Source of the DNA: Reinekea thalattae
GTDB lineage: Bacteria > Pseudomonadota > Gammaproteobacteria > Pseudomonadales > Natronospirillaceae
DNA length: 64,000 bases
Direction of reading: 5' to 3'
Assembly: GCF_008041945.1 (NCBI RefSeq)
Contig: NZ_VKAD01000001.1
Coordinates: forward strand, 2,190,309-2,254,308
Shown: one piece after another, positions 9,005-18,571 of the stretch
Position numbering within the stretch: the stretch's first letter is position 1
How the letters are laid out: each line of letters opens with the position of its first letter
Position numbers and translations under genes: made by a program
The notes under the pieces: generated by a model
What the model saw: the letters and a program-made list of their open reading frames with translations, nothing else
The model's database searches: none
What the model was told of the DNA's origin: nothing

Positions 9005-9595
9005 ATGATTGAAGATGATGAATTCGACGACTTCATGAAAGAAATGAAGGGTGTCGAACCGCTTAAAGCAAAGCAAAAAGTTGATCTGTCTGCGCCCAAG
9101 GTTCAGCAGCCTTCGTTGATTCATCGAAGGCAAATGGCAGTAAAGGTTGAGCAAGGCTCACAAAATCATCTCACCGAAGAGATGATCGATCTGGTGCATC
9201 CGCTTGATGTGCTGGAATACCGCAGTGAAGGCGTGTCTTTAGGCGTGTTTCGTAACCTTAAGCGCGGTCAATACGCCATTGATGCCCGCTTGGATTTGCA
9301 TCAAAAACGCATGAAGCAAGCGCGAGAAGAGGTTTTTCAATTTATTAAAGATTGCCGGAAATACGATATTCGCTCTGCCATTATCTTGCACGGCAAGGGT
9401 GAGTCGAGTGAGCCAAAAGCCTTTCTAAAATCCTGTACTAATACTTGGCTGAAGCAAATTCCAGAAGTATTGGCCTTTCACAGCGCGCAAAAACATCACG
9501 GTGGCGTCGGTGCCTTGTATGTGTTGATCAAAAAAAGTGAGCGCACCAAACAAGAAAACCGCATTGCTTATAACAAAGGCCGAATCGATTTTTAG
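9005..9595 (+). CDS. Smr-domain protein (SmrA/YdaL type)
   Basis: Small MutS-related (Smr) domain protein; family members are nucleases that act on branched DNA or on RNA. The 196-residue product has a charged N-terminal region (1-95) and an Smr domain at about 97-185, with LDLHQK (the usual LDLHG motif, here with Q), HGKGESS and GGVGALYVLIKK. Length and layout match stand-alone SmrA/YdaL rather than the C-terminus of MutS2. It is monocistronic, divergent from cpxR. The biological role of stand-alone Smr proteins is only partly established, so function beyond nucleic-acid binding or cleavage is open. Confidence 0.85.
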   Translation: MIEDDEFDDFMKEMKGVEPLKAKQKVDLSAPKVQQPSLIHRRQMAVKVEQGSQNHLTEEMIDLVHPLDVLEYRSEGVSLGVFRNLKRGQYAIDARLDLHQKRMKQAREEVFQFIKDCRKYDIRSAIILHGKGESSEPKAFLKSCTNTWLKQIPEVLAFHSAQKHHGGVGALYVLIKKSERTKQENRIAYNKGRIDF

Positions 9596-9654
9596 TTATC
9601 TATAAATTTTTAGATGTCGATAAAAAGTGAGCGTTAGCCGCAATAAACCAAAAC

Positions 9655-9676
9655 AGTGAGCCTTTTGAGGCTCACT
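9655..9676 (-). terminator. Hairpin terminator after the deacetylase gene
   Basis: Perfect 8-bp stem AGTGAGCC / GGCTCACT with a 6-base loop. On the minus strand it is followed by a T-rich GTTTTGGTTT, and it sits just past the deacetylase stop. It may also serve the convergent Smr gene. Confidence 0.65.
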
Positions 9677-9683
9677 TAAGCTG

Positions 9684-10832
9684 TTAGTCTAGGCTGATTT
9701 TGGGCGCATAACGTGAGCAGTCACTAAAGTACGCGTCGGTAACATTGGCAACGTCGCTGAGCTGATTAATGACGTACAGGTTTTTATCGTATAAATCGTG
9801 GAACAGAATAAAACCTTTGCGCCATAACAACATTAGCGTAATCACCCGGCTGGCTTCATCTTGTGCGCTGATCGAACGATTCCAATCCTGGCTGTCGATA
9901 TTCCAAAGTATATTTTTACTGCCGTGTGCGGTTGATAAATAACTCAGCATGTCCTCGTTACGCTGACCATAGGGTGGTCGAAAAGGCGTACTGGTGCCGT
10001 TTAACTGAAAGTTTTTATCGAGCAACGCTGCGGTTTTATCAACTGAGTTTTTCCAGTCTTCCAACCTTGGATGTGCCTTATGAATATAGCCATGCGAGGC
10101 AACGCATTGCTGATCATAAAGCTGTTTTATATTGTCACGGCCGTGCAGTTCCAAACGTTCACCCAGCAGAAAAAATACCGCAGAAAGGTCATGATTGTTG
10201 AGGGTTTCGGTAACTTTTTCTGTGGTTTTATCGAGACTTGGCCCGTCATCAAAACTTAATGCAAACTCCAAATCGTTAAACTCAAAGCCGCTGATTTCGC
10301 TATCGTTAAAACTTAATATTTCGCTGCTGATACGAGGGAACAGTACCGCCAATCTAACTTGCTCATACAGGTAACGCTGATGAAAGGCTAAGGATTGAAC
10401 CTTCCAGGCGTCGTAACGTGCGTCGAGCTTGGCGTACTGTGGTTGCATGGCTGTGAGAATGTCAGCTGTGCTGTCCACTTGGTTGCACTCGTCTGCGCAG
10501 CTTGCGTTATAGGCGGCTACCAAACGTTGCTCGGTCAATTCTGACCAGCGCGCCAGAGACTCAAGATTGGTATTTTCAATACCGGTAAATTCAGCAATGC
10601 TGTCCGCGTCTTCACGGTCTAAAGCGTTGAAAGCCAGTGCAAAATGATAAATTTCATAGCGGGATGCGGTGTTAAACACCGCGTTGCTATCGATCGTTTG
10701 AGGCCAAATAGCTCGATCGAAATAGGCTATTTTTTCCGGCCCCGCTGCAAACGCAACGGCACCGAAAAAATAACTATAACAACCACTAAATAAACCGACT
10801 ATTAATGCCAATAATCGAACTTGGTTGCGCAT
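9684..10832 (-). CDS. Secreted polysaccharide deacetylase family protein
   Basis: The C-terminal half (about 187-360) is a NodB-homology domain of the carbohydrate esterase 4 type: FALSFDDGPS carries the metal-binding D194/D195, SHGYIH carries H246 and H250, and RPPYGQR is the catalytic-site loop. Such enzymes remove acetyl groups from N-acetylated sugars in peptidoglycan, chitin or exopolysaccharide. The N-terminus has a hydrophobic signal segment (about 6-29) ending AAG, then a 150-residue region I do not recognise, predicted helical, with a Cys pair (CADEC). The start lies one base after the stop of the VWA/TPR gene, so the two are almost certainly cotranscribed. The natural substrate is unknown. 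Confidence 0.85.
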   Translation of the reverse strand: MRNQVRLLALIVGLFSGCYSYFFGAVAFAAGPEKIAYFDRAIWPQTIDSNAVFNTASRYEIYHFALAFNALDREDADSIAEFTGIENTNLESLARWSELTEQRLVAAYNASCADECNQVDSTADILTAMQPQYAKLDARYDAWKVQSLAFHQRYLYEQVRLAVLFPRISSEILSFNDSEISGFEFNDLEFALSFDDGPSLDKTTEKVTETLNNHDLSAVFFLLGERLELHGRDNIKQLYDQQCVASHGYIHKAHPRLEDWKNSVDKTAALLDKNFQLNGTSTPFRPPYGQRNEDMLSYLSTAHGSKNILWNIDSQDWNRSISAQDEASRVITLMLLWRKGFILFHDLYDKNLYVINQLSDVANVTDAYFSDCSRYAPKISLD

Positions 10833-10833
10833 T

Positions 10834-12564
10834 TTATAGTCCCAATTCCGCTTTCATACGAGCAATGCCATTGTCATAAGCGCTGTGAGATCGGAACGAT
10901 TTTGCCCAATAAAAATTCTGTAGCGCTTCTTCATGCTTGTTTTGCGCTTCAAAAATTCGAGCAATGTTGTAGTACGAACTGGCGCTGACAACATTTTTTG
11001 TATTGCCTCTGGCTAGAGCAATGGCTTTACGGTTTGCCCAAATAGCATTCGGGTAATCGTTAACACGCTGATAAGCGAGGCCTAAGTTGCTGTAGGCTTG
11101 CGCAAAGCTTGGACGCTTAGCGATGGCTTCTTTGTAGTAATAGATAGCGTCATCGTATTTTTTCTCATGATAAAGCGCTTCGCCTTTTTTATTTAAGTCT
11201 AAAGCGATGCTAACCGATAAGCGCTCTTCTCGAGCTGCTGCAATCGGTGCAATAACTTTTTCTGGCTTACCACCGAGTAAAACAATATCGCCAAAACCAG
11301 TCTCGCTGCCGCTGGAAGATTCAATAACGATTTTAAATTCAGAAACTTCTAGGTCAGTTTCAAAGCTGCCGCTAATTTTTTTGCCATCAGTATCTACTTT
11401 GAAACGTCTGGCGCTTTCGCCATTAACTTTGATGCCAACAGTGCTTGGCAATGTTACGCCATCACCGGCATTAATTTCGAAGCGACTCACCAGTTCAGGT
11501 TCAGCAAAATTCAGCGCCAGCCATTCCCCTTCGCCTGAACCACTGACACCTTCAACCCAAGCGGTACTGGCAATACCATCAACAACAAAGTGTGGCGAGT
11601 ATTGGCTGTTTGATCCGGCTAGCGCGTCTTTTCGACTCGACGCTGTAACCCAGCTAGGCGCTTGATATTGTGTGACATTGTTTTTCACTTCGTAACCAGA
11701 AATCAGCAATTCAATTGCGCGCCAAGTGAAGTCATTGTCTGGGCGCTCAGAGGCAAAGGTTAAACGATAGTTGTTAGAACTGCCGCCGGCTATCTGCGTG
11801 ATAATACGATTAAATTGACCGGAGTCTTTATCGTAATAGGTGCCGTTAAGTTCTGCGGTCATTACTTTATATTGGTCGATGTTTGGGCCAACCGCGTGAA
11901 AGCGAATGTCGTGCTCTTTCAGCTCAGCGATGACATCATGCATAGTCAAAGGAGTGTGGCTGTTGCTGGCTTGAAAGGTTGCATCGGTAATAAGGATGAA
12001 GATTTTCTCAGCGTCTTCGCGAAAAGATTGGTTGGCTGCATTGTAGATGGCATCGAGTGCATTCTCTGGTTCATCGTCACCGCCAGCTGCGACCAAATCT
12101 GAAACCCAGCTTTTAAAGGTGGCGGCATTATCAGTCACTCGATAAGGCTTATAGATTTCATCTTTGTAGCTAATTAAACCCAAGTTAAAATCAAAACCGC
12201 TGGATTGGATGATGTTGGCAAATTCGATGGTTTTGTTTTTTAGTGCTTCGATTTCATCAGCCATACTGCCGGTATCGTCAAAGACAAAAACAACATCGAC
12301 CTTATTGTTAGTGCTGCCTTCTGTAACGATCTCTTCAAACGAAGAAATGGAGACACCGTTCAGGTCTTCGATCAGCGAAAAATCCGCCTCGGTTAGGCCT
12401 TGAATAGGAGTGCCTTCGGCGTCCCGAACATTGACGTTTAACTCAATGGTTGGGAAGTGACTGGCGATGGGCTGGATATAAACTTCTGCAGGTTTAGCAA
12501 AGGCCGTGCTTGCCATTGTAGCCGTAAGCAATAGCGACGTTAGGCTTAGTTGATGCTTCATCAT
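10834..12564 (-). CDS. Secreted VWA domain protein with glycan-binding-like and TPR domains
   Basis: The 576-residue product starts with a signal peptide (MMKHQLSLTS, cleavage near AFA-KP). A beta-rich region (35-80) resembles VWFA-associated N-terminal domains. The von Willebrand A domain (about 88-260) has a MIDAS motif FVFDDTGSM (D96, T98, S100) and ITDATF. Residues about 305-425 (YSPHFVVDGIASTAWVEG and later GEWLALNF) look like the discoidin-like NADase-type glycan-binding domain. TPR repeats fill about 450-565 (YYYKEAIAKRPSFAQAYSNL). These are protein- and glycan-binding modules, with no enzyme motif seen. It is the first gene of an operon with the deacetylase, suggesting a joint job at the cell wall or an extracellular polysaccharide; that role is inferred. 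Confidence 0.8.
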   Translation of the reverse strand: MMKHQLSLTSLLLTATMASTAFAKPAEVYIQPIASHFPTIELNVNVRDAEGTPIQGLTEADFSLIEDLNGVSISSFEEIVTEGSTNNKVDVVFVFDDTGSMADEIEALKNKTIEFANIIQSSGFDFNLGLISYKDEIYKPYRVTDNAATFKSWVSDLVAAGGDDEPENALDAIYNAANQSFREDAEKIFILITDATFQASNSHTPLTMHDVIAELKEHDIRFHAVGPNIDQYKVMTAELNGTYYDKDSGQFNRIITQIAGGSSNNYRLTFASERPDNDFTWRAIELLISGYEVKNNVTQYQAPSWVTASSRKDALAGSNSQYSPHFVVDGIASTAWVEGVSGSGEGEWLALNFAEPELVSRFEINAGDGVTLPSTVGIKVNGESARRFKVDTDGKKISGSFETDLEVSEFKIVIESSSGSETGFGDIVLLGGKPEKVIAPIAAAREERLSVSIALDLNKKGEALYHEKKYDDAIYYYKEAIAKRPSFAQAYSNLGLAYQRVNDYPNAIWANRKAIALARGNTKNVVSASSYYNIARIFEAQNKHEEALQNFYWAKSFRSHSAYDNGIARMKAELGL

Positions 12565-12839
12565 AACTTCTCTATAGGTTAAAAAAGGGTCTCACGGCCA
12601 CAATAGCACCACGAGGCGGGCGTTAACTCAATAGGTTCAGCTTAAATGAATGTTTATTGCGATTCTAAGAATTGGTTCATATCTTGAAGCTTTAGGATTG
12701 TGAGCCGATGAATAATGTTTAAGCGCAATACAGATTATCTAAAAGCAATGGCCTCCTGACTATGATCTTTTTGACCATATTTTTGTATTGAATAAATGAT
12801 TATAGTTGGTCTGCTATAACCATATTAGTGAGGCTTTGT

Positions 12840-13898
12840 ATGAGCAGCTTTTGGACTGAAAAAATAAAATCTTTAAATCCGTATATTCCAGGGGAACAAC
12901 CGCAGGATAAAAAGTATATAAAATTAAATACCAATGAAAATCCTTACCCGCCATCCCCAAAGGCTATTTCAGCGATGCAGGCTGAGGTAAATGCTGACTT
13001 ACGATTATACCCGGACCCAAATGGCTCGAGGTTAAAAAACGCATTAGCTGAAAATTATGGCTTAAAGCCTGATCAGGTATTTGTTGGTAATGGGTCGGAT
13101 GAAGTTTTGGCTCTGGCATTTCAAGGTTATTTTACCGATGGCAGGTCGTTAGCCTTTGCAGATATTACCTACAGTTTTTATCAAGTGTACGCAAAGCTCT
13201 ATGATATTGAGCCGAAACTGGTTCCGTTGACTGAATCGCTCGATATTGATCCTAAAGATTACCAAGGTTTAGAAGTAGCGGGCATAGTCATTGCTAATCC
13301 AAATGCGCCGACTGGCAAAGCATTATCATTAAAAGCTGTTGAGACAATTCTAAAGGCAAACGCTGATGTCGTTGTTCTGGTTGATGAAGCTTACATTGAT
13401 TTTGGCGCAGATAGCGCAGTGAGCTTAATCGATAAATATCCCAATTTACTGGTGGTACAAACGTTATCTAAATCTCGATCGTTGGCGGGTATTCGAGTTG
13501 GCTATGCACTAGGGCAGGCACATTTAATAGAAGGCTTAGAAAGGTTAAAGAATTCCTTCAATTCTTATCCTATCGATAGAATTGCCTTAGCTGGTGCTAC
13601 TGAAGCAGTAAAAGATGATGATTATTTAAAGTTGATAACCTCGCAGTTGATTAGTACTCGTCAGCAAACGATTCAACAGATGGAAGCGTTAGGCTTTGAC
13701 GTTGTCCCCTCGGCAAGTAACTTTATTTTTGTAACTCATCCCGATCAGCCCGCCGAAGCTCTTTATCTAGCCTTAAAGCATAAAGGCATCTTGGTTCGCT
13801 ATTTTGGAGATAAACCAAGAATAGGTAATTATTTAAGGATCAGCATTGGCACGGACCAAGAAATGGTCGTGTTGCTCGATACTTTAAGCCAGCAATAA
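12840..13898 (+). CDS. hisC: Histidinol-phosphate aminotransferase
   Basis: Class I/II PLP aminotransferase converting imidazole-acetol phosphate and glutamate to histidinol phosphate in histidine synthesis. The 352-residue length fits HisC (356 in E. coli). Visible are LNTNENPYPPSP at the N-terminus, YPDPNG, GNGSDEVL, IANPNAPTG, DEAYIDF, the PLP lysine K211 in QTLSKSRSLAG and the phosphate-binding arginine in AGIRVGYALG. The ATG at 12840 is preferred because GAGG lies seven bases upstream; a GTG four codons earlier is inside that signal. It is a single gene, away from any his operon and distinctly AT-rich. A related role (for example aromatic amino acid transamination, as some HisC2 have) cannot be excluded. 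Confidence 0.88.
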   Translation: MSSFWTEKIKSLNPYIPGEQPQDKKYIKLNTNENPYPPSPKAISAMQAEVNADLRLYPDPNGSRLKNALAENYGLKPDQVFVGNGSDEVLALAFQGYFTDGRSLAFADITYSFYQVYAKLYDIEPKLVPLTESLDIDPKDYQGLEVAGIVIANPNAPTGKALSLKAVETILKANADVVVLVDEAYIDFGADSAVSLIDKYPNLLVVQTLSKSRSLAGIRVGYALGQAHLIEGLERLKNSFNSYPIDRIALAGATEAVKDDDYLKLITSQLISTRQQTIQQMEALGFDVVPSASNFIFVTHPDQPAEALYLALKHKGILVRYFGDKPRIGNYLRISIGTDQEMVVLLDTLSQQ

Positions 13899-13912
13899 TT
13901 GAACAGGCTCCG

Positions 13913-14413
13913 TTATTGCGTAGACGCTTCGTTCAGTGCTGCTCCATCGAGCTGATAAGATATTAGTTCACATTGGCCGCTTGGCTGAGAACGCGTTGGT
14001 ACATGAATAATATTGCTGTTTAGTGAAAATTCCGCAGCGCCACAGGCGTTGAGTTCTTCGATTATTTCACCACTGTCTACATCGATAACCAGATTGTCGA
14101 TACAGCCGGAACCGCAGCTGAGTGCGACAACGCGGTAATGGTCGTTAAAGTTAGCGCCTAAATCCACTTGTTCTTGGATAACATCTGCCTCTGCGCGCCA
14201 ATGGTCATGATCGATATAGATGACGGCTGGAGAATGCACTCTTGTTACGGGAGTGATCCGCCGCACTGGTGCGGCGACCACTCGTCGAGGTTTGGCCTTA
14301 ATCACCACTGGTGCAGGCTTAATAACGACCGGCTCGTGCGGCACCATTATGCAACTGCTCAGCGATAGCAAAAGGCTTATGCAAATTAAAGCAAGGTAAG
14401 GCTTGATGAACAT
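13913..14413 (-). CDS. Small putative lipoprotein of unknown function
   Basis: The 166-residue product has a lipoprotein signal peptide: a hydrophobic run LALICISLLLSL followed by the lipobox LSSC with C21 as the lipidated residue. Residues 25-65 are a low-complexity P/V/K/R stretch with repeated VVIKPAP- and RRV-type units, probably an extended periplasmic or peptidoglycan-reaching linker. The C-terminal 90 residues form a small domain with five cysteines (CGSGC near the middle), suggesting a disulfide-bonded periplasmic fold. No known family is recognised. It is convergent with hisC and has no obvious operon partner. Confidence 0.75.
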   Translation of the reverse strand: MFIKPYLALICISLLLSLSSCIMVPHEPVVIKPAPVVIKAKPRRVVAAPVRRITPVTRVHSPAVIYIDHDHWRAEADVIQEQVDLGANFNDHYRVVALSCGSGCIDNLVIDVDSGEIIEELNACGAAEFSLNSNIIHVPTRSQPSGQCELISYQLDGAALNEASTQ

Positions 14414-14702
14414 CTGTCGGCACCTCCATTCTAAGTTCAGAGTATTCAGCAGCGCTATCGAGGGCTGATGATTGGCGCTGCCCGGCTAACCTAAATTCAG
14501 ATTGATAGTGTAAGGCGGTCGTTGAGAGTAATTGTTCAATGGCTGTGCATTTACCGATCGCATACGCGAAATAATCGGATAGCTATCAGGAAATTGCTTT
14601 CGCTGCTCGGTTGCGACGAAATCTTTGCGATAGTCGCTGTTTATCAGGGCCTGACAGGGTATACTGCAAGGCTTTGAACTAACCTTGGAAGAGAACCCTT
14701 AA

Positions 14703-16373
14703 ATGACTGAAGCTGCCTCTAACTTTCTGCGCACGATCATCGATAATGATCTCAAAGAAGGTAAGCACGAGACAATTGTCACGCGCTTCCCGCCAGAACC
14801 GAATGGTTATCTACACATTGGCCACGCTAAGGCTATTTGTATCAACTTCGGGTTAGCGCAAGAATTCCAAGGTCAAACTAACCTTCGCTTTGACGATACC
14901 AATCCAGAAAAAGAAGAGCAGGCCTATATTGACGCCATTAAAGAAGACGTTAAATGGTTAGGCTTTGATTGGGCCGGAGAGGTTAAGTTTACCTCTAACT
15001 ACTTTGATACTCTCTATGAATGGGCCGTTCACCTGATCAAAAACGGATTGGCTTATGTCTGTGATTTAAACGCCGAAGAAATTCGCAGCTATCGTGGTAG
15101 TCTGACCGAGCCGGGTAAAAACAGCCCGTATCGCGAACGCAGCGTTGAAGAAAACTTAGAGCTGTTTGAAAAAATGAAAAACGGCGACTTCGATGAGGGC
15201 AGCTGTAGTTTGCGAGCCAAAATTGATATGGCTTCGCCAAACCTGAATTTACGTGACCCTATTATTTATCGCATTCGTAAAGTTACCCATCACCAGACCG
15301 GTGATAAATGGTGTATCTACCCGAGTTACGATTTTGCCCACGGCCAAGGCGATGCGGTTGAAGGCGTAACGCATTCACTTTGCTCGTTAGAATTTGAAGA
15401 TCACCGGCCGCTTTATAACTGGTTCATTGAAAACCTTCCGGTACCTTCTAAGCCACGGCAGATTGAGTTTGCTCGCCTTAACCTAAATTATACTGTTACC
15501 AGTAAGCGTAAGCTGAAAAAACTTGTTGATGAAAAGGTTGTTAACGGCTGGGATGATCCTCGTATGCCAACCATATCGGGTTTACGTCGCCGCGGTGTAA
15601 CAGCGCAAGCGATTCGCAACTTTATTGAATCATCAGGTATCTCAAGAGCTGCCGGTACAGTGGTGGATTTATCCATGCTCGACGCCGCCATTCGTGATGA
15701 TCTAAACGACAACGCGCCGCGAGCAATGGCTGTGCTCAAGCCGTTGAAAGTGGTCTTTACAAATTTACCGAGCGATCACGAACAAATCGTCACTCAGCCG
15801 GTTCATCCGCAAAAAGAAGAACTCGGTGAGCGTGAAATTCCGTTCAGCAATGAAATCTATATCGATCAGGCTGACTTTAACGAAGACAGCAGCCTGTCGC
15901 GTAAAAAATTCAAGCGCTTAGTGCCGGGCGATTATGTTCGCTTGCGTGGTGCTTACATCATTAAAGCTGAAAGTTTTAGCAAAGATGAGCAGGGCAACAT
16001 TACCGAAATTCAGGCCAGTGTGGTTGACGGTTCCATTGGTGAAAACATCGAAGGCATTAAACCTCGCGGTGTCATTCAGTGGGTATCGGTGAAACATGCG
16101 GTGCCTGCAACCGTGCGTATTTATGATCGATTGTTTAACCACGAAACACCGGATAAAGGCGATATGGATTTTATGGACCATATCAATCCTACATCGCTGG
16201 AAGTTTTAGAAGGCTGCTATGTCGAAGCCAGTTTAAAAGATGCACAGCCGGAGCAGCGCTTTCAGTTTGAACGTGAAGGCTATTTTGTTGCCGACCGATA
16301 CGACTCTAACAGTGACAGTCTGGTGTTTAATAAAACCATTGGTTTGCGCGATGTTTGGGCAAGATCGGTTTAG
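14703..16373 (+). CDS. glnS: Glutaminyl-tRNA synthetase
   Basis: Class I aminoacyl-tRNA synthetase charging tRNA(Gln). The 556-residue length is that of E. coli GlnS (554). The HIGH motif is in [15 protein letters not shown] (residues 31-44) and the KMSKS-equivalent appears as VTSKRKL, as is usual in GlnRS. The C-terminal beta-barrel anticodon-binding domains include [11 protein letters not shown] and the ending [15 protein letters not shown]. Presence of GlnRS means direct Gln-tRNA charging is available. It is monocistronic, with a promoter probably in the preceding 290-base gap (TATACT near 14659, no clear -35) and a hairpin terminator after it. Confidence 0.97.
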   Translation: MTEAASNFLRTIIDNDLKEGKHETIVTRFPPEPNGYLHIGHAKAICINFGLAQEFQGQTNLRFDDTNPEKEEQAYIDAIKEDVKWLGFDWAGEVKFTSNYFDTLYEWAVHLIKNGLAYVCDLNAEEIRSYRGSLTEPGKNSPYRERSVEENLELFEKMKNGDFDEGSCSLRAKIDMASPNLNLRDPIIYRIRKVTHHQTGDKWCIYPSYDFAHGQGDAVEGVTHSLCSLEFEDHRPLYNWFIENLPVPSKPRQIEFARLNLNYTVTSKRKLKKLVDEKVVNGWDDPRMPTISGLRRRGVTAQAIRNFIESSGISRAAGTVVDLSMLDAAIRDDLNDNAPRAMAVLKPLKVVFTNLPSDHEQIVTQPVHPQKEELGEREIPFSNEIYIDQADFNEDSSLSRKKFKRLVPGDYVRLRGAYIIKAESFSKDEQGNITEIQASVVDGSIGENIEGIKPRGVIQWVSVKHAVPATVRIYDRLFNHETPDKGDMDFMDHINPTSLEVLEGCYVEASLKDAQPEQRFQFEREGYFVADRYDSNSDSLVFNKTIGLRDVWARSV

Positions 16374-16424
16374 TTTTTTAGCCGCTCAACAAGCCGTTAT
16401 GTAATTAAACAAGAGATTTAATCA

Positions 16425-16473
16425 TGCCGCGATACTGTAATTTTAACTAAATTATTGGTCGCGGTATTTTTTT
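16425..16473 (+). terminator. Rho-independent terminator after glnS
   Basis: 8-bp stem TGCCGCGA / TCGCGGTA (one G-T wobble) with a long 26-base loop, followed by seven T. It sits between glnS and lplA. Confidence 0.75.
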
Positions 16474-16498
16474 ATTGGTATTTGATTGGAACGATATT

Positions 16499-17512
16499 AT
16501 GACCAGCCGTATTCTAATTTCTAACTCTCATGACCCTGCTTTTAACTTGGCGGTGGAAGATTGCATTTTTCGCTCAATGTCGGCAGATCAGCGTGTACTT
16601 TTTTTGTGGCGAAATGCCGATACCGTGGTTATTGGTCGTGCGCAGAATCCGTGGAAAGAATGCAATATCAAAAAGATGGAACAGGATGAGGTTTATTTAG
16701 CTCGTCGGCAAAGTGGTGGCGGTGCGGTTTTCCATGATCTAGGCAACACCAACTTCACCTTTATGGCCGGTAAGCCGGAATACAATAAAGAGATCTCTAC
16801 CGATATTGTATTGCAGGGTTTAAAGCTGTTGGGTATTGAAGGCCGAGCAACGGGCCGAAATGATTTAGTGGTCGGTGATGATGAGAACATGAAAAAATTC
16901 TCTGGCTCTGCTTATCGAGAAACGCCGGATCGTGGTTTTCATCATGGTACTTTGTTGCTCAGCGCCGACCTCAGCCGGTTAGCAAACTACTTAAATCCAG
17001 ACCCTAAAAAATTGCAGTCTAAAGGCATTACCTCGGTACGTGCGAGGGTGACCAATCTCGATCAAATCGTTTCTGGTATTGATCATCAGCAAGTCTGTGA
17101 TGCGATCTCACAAGCCTATTGCGAATATTACGACGTACAGCCGGAAGTCGAATTTATCTCACCTGATGCTTTCCCTGACTTACCGAATTTCGCAGAAAAA
17201 TTTGAAAAACAAAAAAGCTGGGAATGGAACTACGGCAACTCGCCGCAGTTTACCCACAGCTTGGATGAGCGTTTTGTTTGGGGCGGAGTTGAGTGTCACC
17301 TAGATGCTAAAAAAGCCGTGATTACTGACGCGAAAATTTTTACCGACAGTTTGTATCCTGAGCCGCTAGAAGCGCTTGGGCAAAAACTGATTGGCGTGCC
17401 GTACGAGCCGAAGGCGGTCGCAGCTTGTCTAGATGATATCGTGGCAATGTACCCACAACAACAAAGCGAACTGTTAGAGTTAAAAGCCTGGCTGGTGGAA
17501 GCCATCTCTTAG
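16499..17512 (+). CDS. lplA: Lipoate-protein ligase A
   Basis: ATP-dependent ligase that attaches free lipoate to lipoyl domains of pyruvate and 2-oxoglutarate dehydrogenases and GcvH. The 337-residue product is nearly collinear with E. coli LplA (338). Shared stretches include [57 protein letters not shown], the catalytic-lysine region [10 protein letters not shown] and HHGTLLL. The C-terminal accessory domain (about 250-337) is present, so it is the full two-domain scavenging enzyme. The ATG at 16499 matches the E. coli start; an in-frame start eight codons earlier lies in the terminator region. Confidence 0.96.
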   Translation: MTSRILISNSHDPAFNLAVEDCIFRSMSADQRVLFLWRNADTVVIGRAQNPWKECNIKKMEQDEVYLARRQSGGGAVFHDLGNTNFTFMAGKPEYNKEISTDIVLQGLKLLGIEGRATGRNDLVVGDDENMKKFSGSAYRETPDRGFHHGTLLLSADLSRLANYLNPDPKKLQSKGITSVRARVTNLDQIVSGIDHQQVCDAISQAYCEYYDVQPEVEFISPDAFPDLPNFAEKFEKQKSWEWNYGNSPQFTHSLDERFVWGGVECHLDAKKAVITDAKIFTDSLYPEPLEALGQKLIGVPYEPKAVAACLDDIVAMYPQQQSELLELKAWLVEAIS

Positions 17513-17524
17513 CGGTGCTGTTAA

Positions 17525-18046
17525 TTAAACATCGCTATCTAGTTTAGCTTCATAGATGACCTGATCGTCTTCAGGTCTACTTTCAATTAAAGCAATGGCG
17601 CGAACCGGAATAGTAAAGTCAGCAAACTGAAATGCATCGAGCGGTTTGTTTAGCACAATGCGACGACCGAGCGTTATGTGTGGTCGGTAAGGTCTGTCTT
17701 GAGTTTCAAAACCCGCCTGTTGTAATCGTTGTATCAATTGCGTTTGTAGCGTCATCAATGGGTGGTTGTGCTCAATGCCCAACCAAAGGATCTGCTTGTT
17801 GCGTTTTTCGAATGCATCGATGCGATTAACTCTAAGCTCTGCTGGTGCTGGGCCTAACTGATGAATAATCTCGATCAGCGCTGGTACTTTTTCATCACTG
17901 ATTTCGCCGAGAAACTCCAGCGTTAAATGATAGTTTGCATCACGAGTAAATTGCCCTTTGTCGGCTTCTTTAATCACCCAGTCGCGAAACGGCGTAATGC
18001 GTTTTTTTGTCGCGCTATCAAAGCTTAATGCAAAAAATAATCTCAT
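17525..18046 (-). CDS. thpR: RNA 2',3'-cyclic phosphodiesterase (LigT/ThpR)
   Basis: 2H phosphoesterase superfamily. The two catalytic HxT motifs are clear: H40-L-T42 in YHLTLEFLG and H123-I-T125 in RPHITLGR. The family hydrolyses 2',3'-cyclic phosphates to 2'-phosphates in RNA and shows 2'-5' RNA ligase activity in vitro. The length of 173 residues is close to E. coli ThpR (176). It is convergent with lplA, 12 bases apart, and follows the nfeD/qmcA unit on the same strand after a hairpin. Confidence 0.93.
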   Translation of the reverse strand: MRLFFALSFDSATKKRITPFRDWVIKEADKGQFTRDANYHLTLEFLGEISDEKVPALIEIIHQLGPAPAELRVNRIDAFEKRNKQILWLGIEHNHPLMTLQTQLIQRLQQAGFETQDRPYRPHITLGRRIVLNKPLDAFQFADFTIPVRAIALIESRPEDDQVIYEAKLDSDV

Positions 18047-18068
18047 GATTTTTTATTAGATGATGAAA

Positions 18069-18097
18069 GCGCCCGCAATGTGTTACGGGCGCCTTTT
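18069..18097. terminator. Hairpin terminator after nfeD
   Basis: Perfect 7-bp GC-rich stem GCGCCCG / CGGGCGC with a 10-base loop. On the plus strand TTTT follows one C after the stem; on the minus strand, the direction of nfeD, it is followed by the weaker CTTTC. It separates nfeD from thpR. Confidence 0.65.
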
Positions 18098-18127
18098 AAT
18101 TGTTTATTGCAGAAAAATAACAGCCGC

Positions 18128-18571
18128 TTAGCTATTATTTTTTAGCGTAATAACAATACCTTCTACAGCAACAATGGTTGCGATATCGCCTTCGTTTAAT
18201 GGCTTGGAGTCAGCAGAAAGTTTCGCCTGCCAGGTCGTTCCAGACCAGATAGCTTTACCTTCGCCATTGGCTTCGATTGGCGTGATGACTTTAGCCGTTT
18301 GGCCAAGAACATTATTACCCTTTATACCCTTTGGGTTGGTTTGCCACCGCTTAAGAGGCAGGTATAAAAAGGTCGAAACCAACATTGTCGCAATAATGAA
18401 AATACTCACCGCAGATAACCAGCTGATATCTGGGATGATCCAGCTAGCCAATGCAGTGATTAATGCTCCAAGGCCGATAAACAGTAGCCAAAAAATACTC
18501 AAGTTAAAGACAACTAACTCAGTAATGATGAGCACACAGGCCGTGACGATAAAAAATAGAAAAGGCAGCAT
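18128..18571 (-). CDS. NfeD-like membrane protein (short form)
   Basis: The 147-residue product has hydrophobic segments at about 2-20, 24-45 and 50-66, then an OB-fold-like beta domain (about 80-147) with GQTAKVITPIEANGEG, a WSGTTW-type motif and a VAVEGIVITLK end. This is the NfeD1b layout (YbbK/YbbL neighbours), lacking the ClpP-like serine protease domain of long NfeD. NfeD partners SPFH proteins; here the ATG directly follows the SPFH gene stop with no gap, which is typical and supports coupled translation. It acts in the inner membrane, probably in microdomain organisation or membrane protein quality control. Confidence 0.88.
   Translation of the reverse strand: MLPFLFFIVTACVLIITELVVFNLSIFWLLFIGLGALITALASWIIPDISWLSAVSIFIIATMLVSTFLYLPLKRWQTNPKGIKGNNVLGQTAKVITPIEANGEGKAIWSGTTWQAKLSADSKPLNEGDIATIVAVEGIVITLKNNS

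Noticed and set aside
11207..11665. Plus-strand open frame of 152 codons
   Set aside because: Antisense to the VWA/TPR gene, Ser/Pro/Leu-rich, no ribosome-binding site; a shadow.
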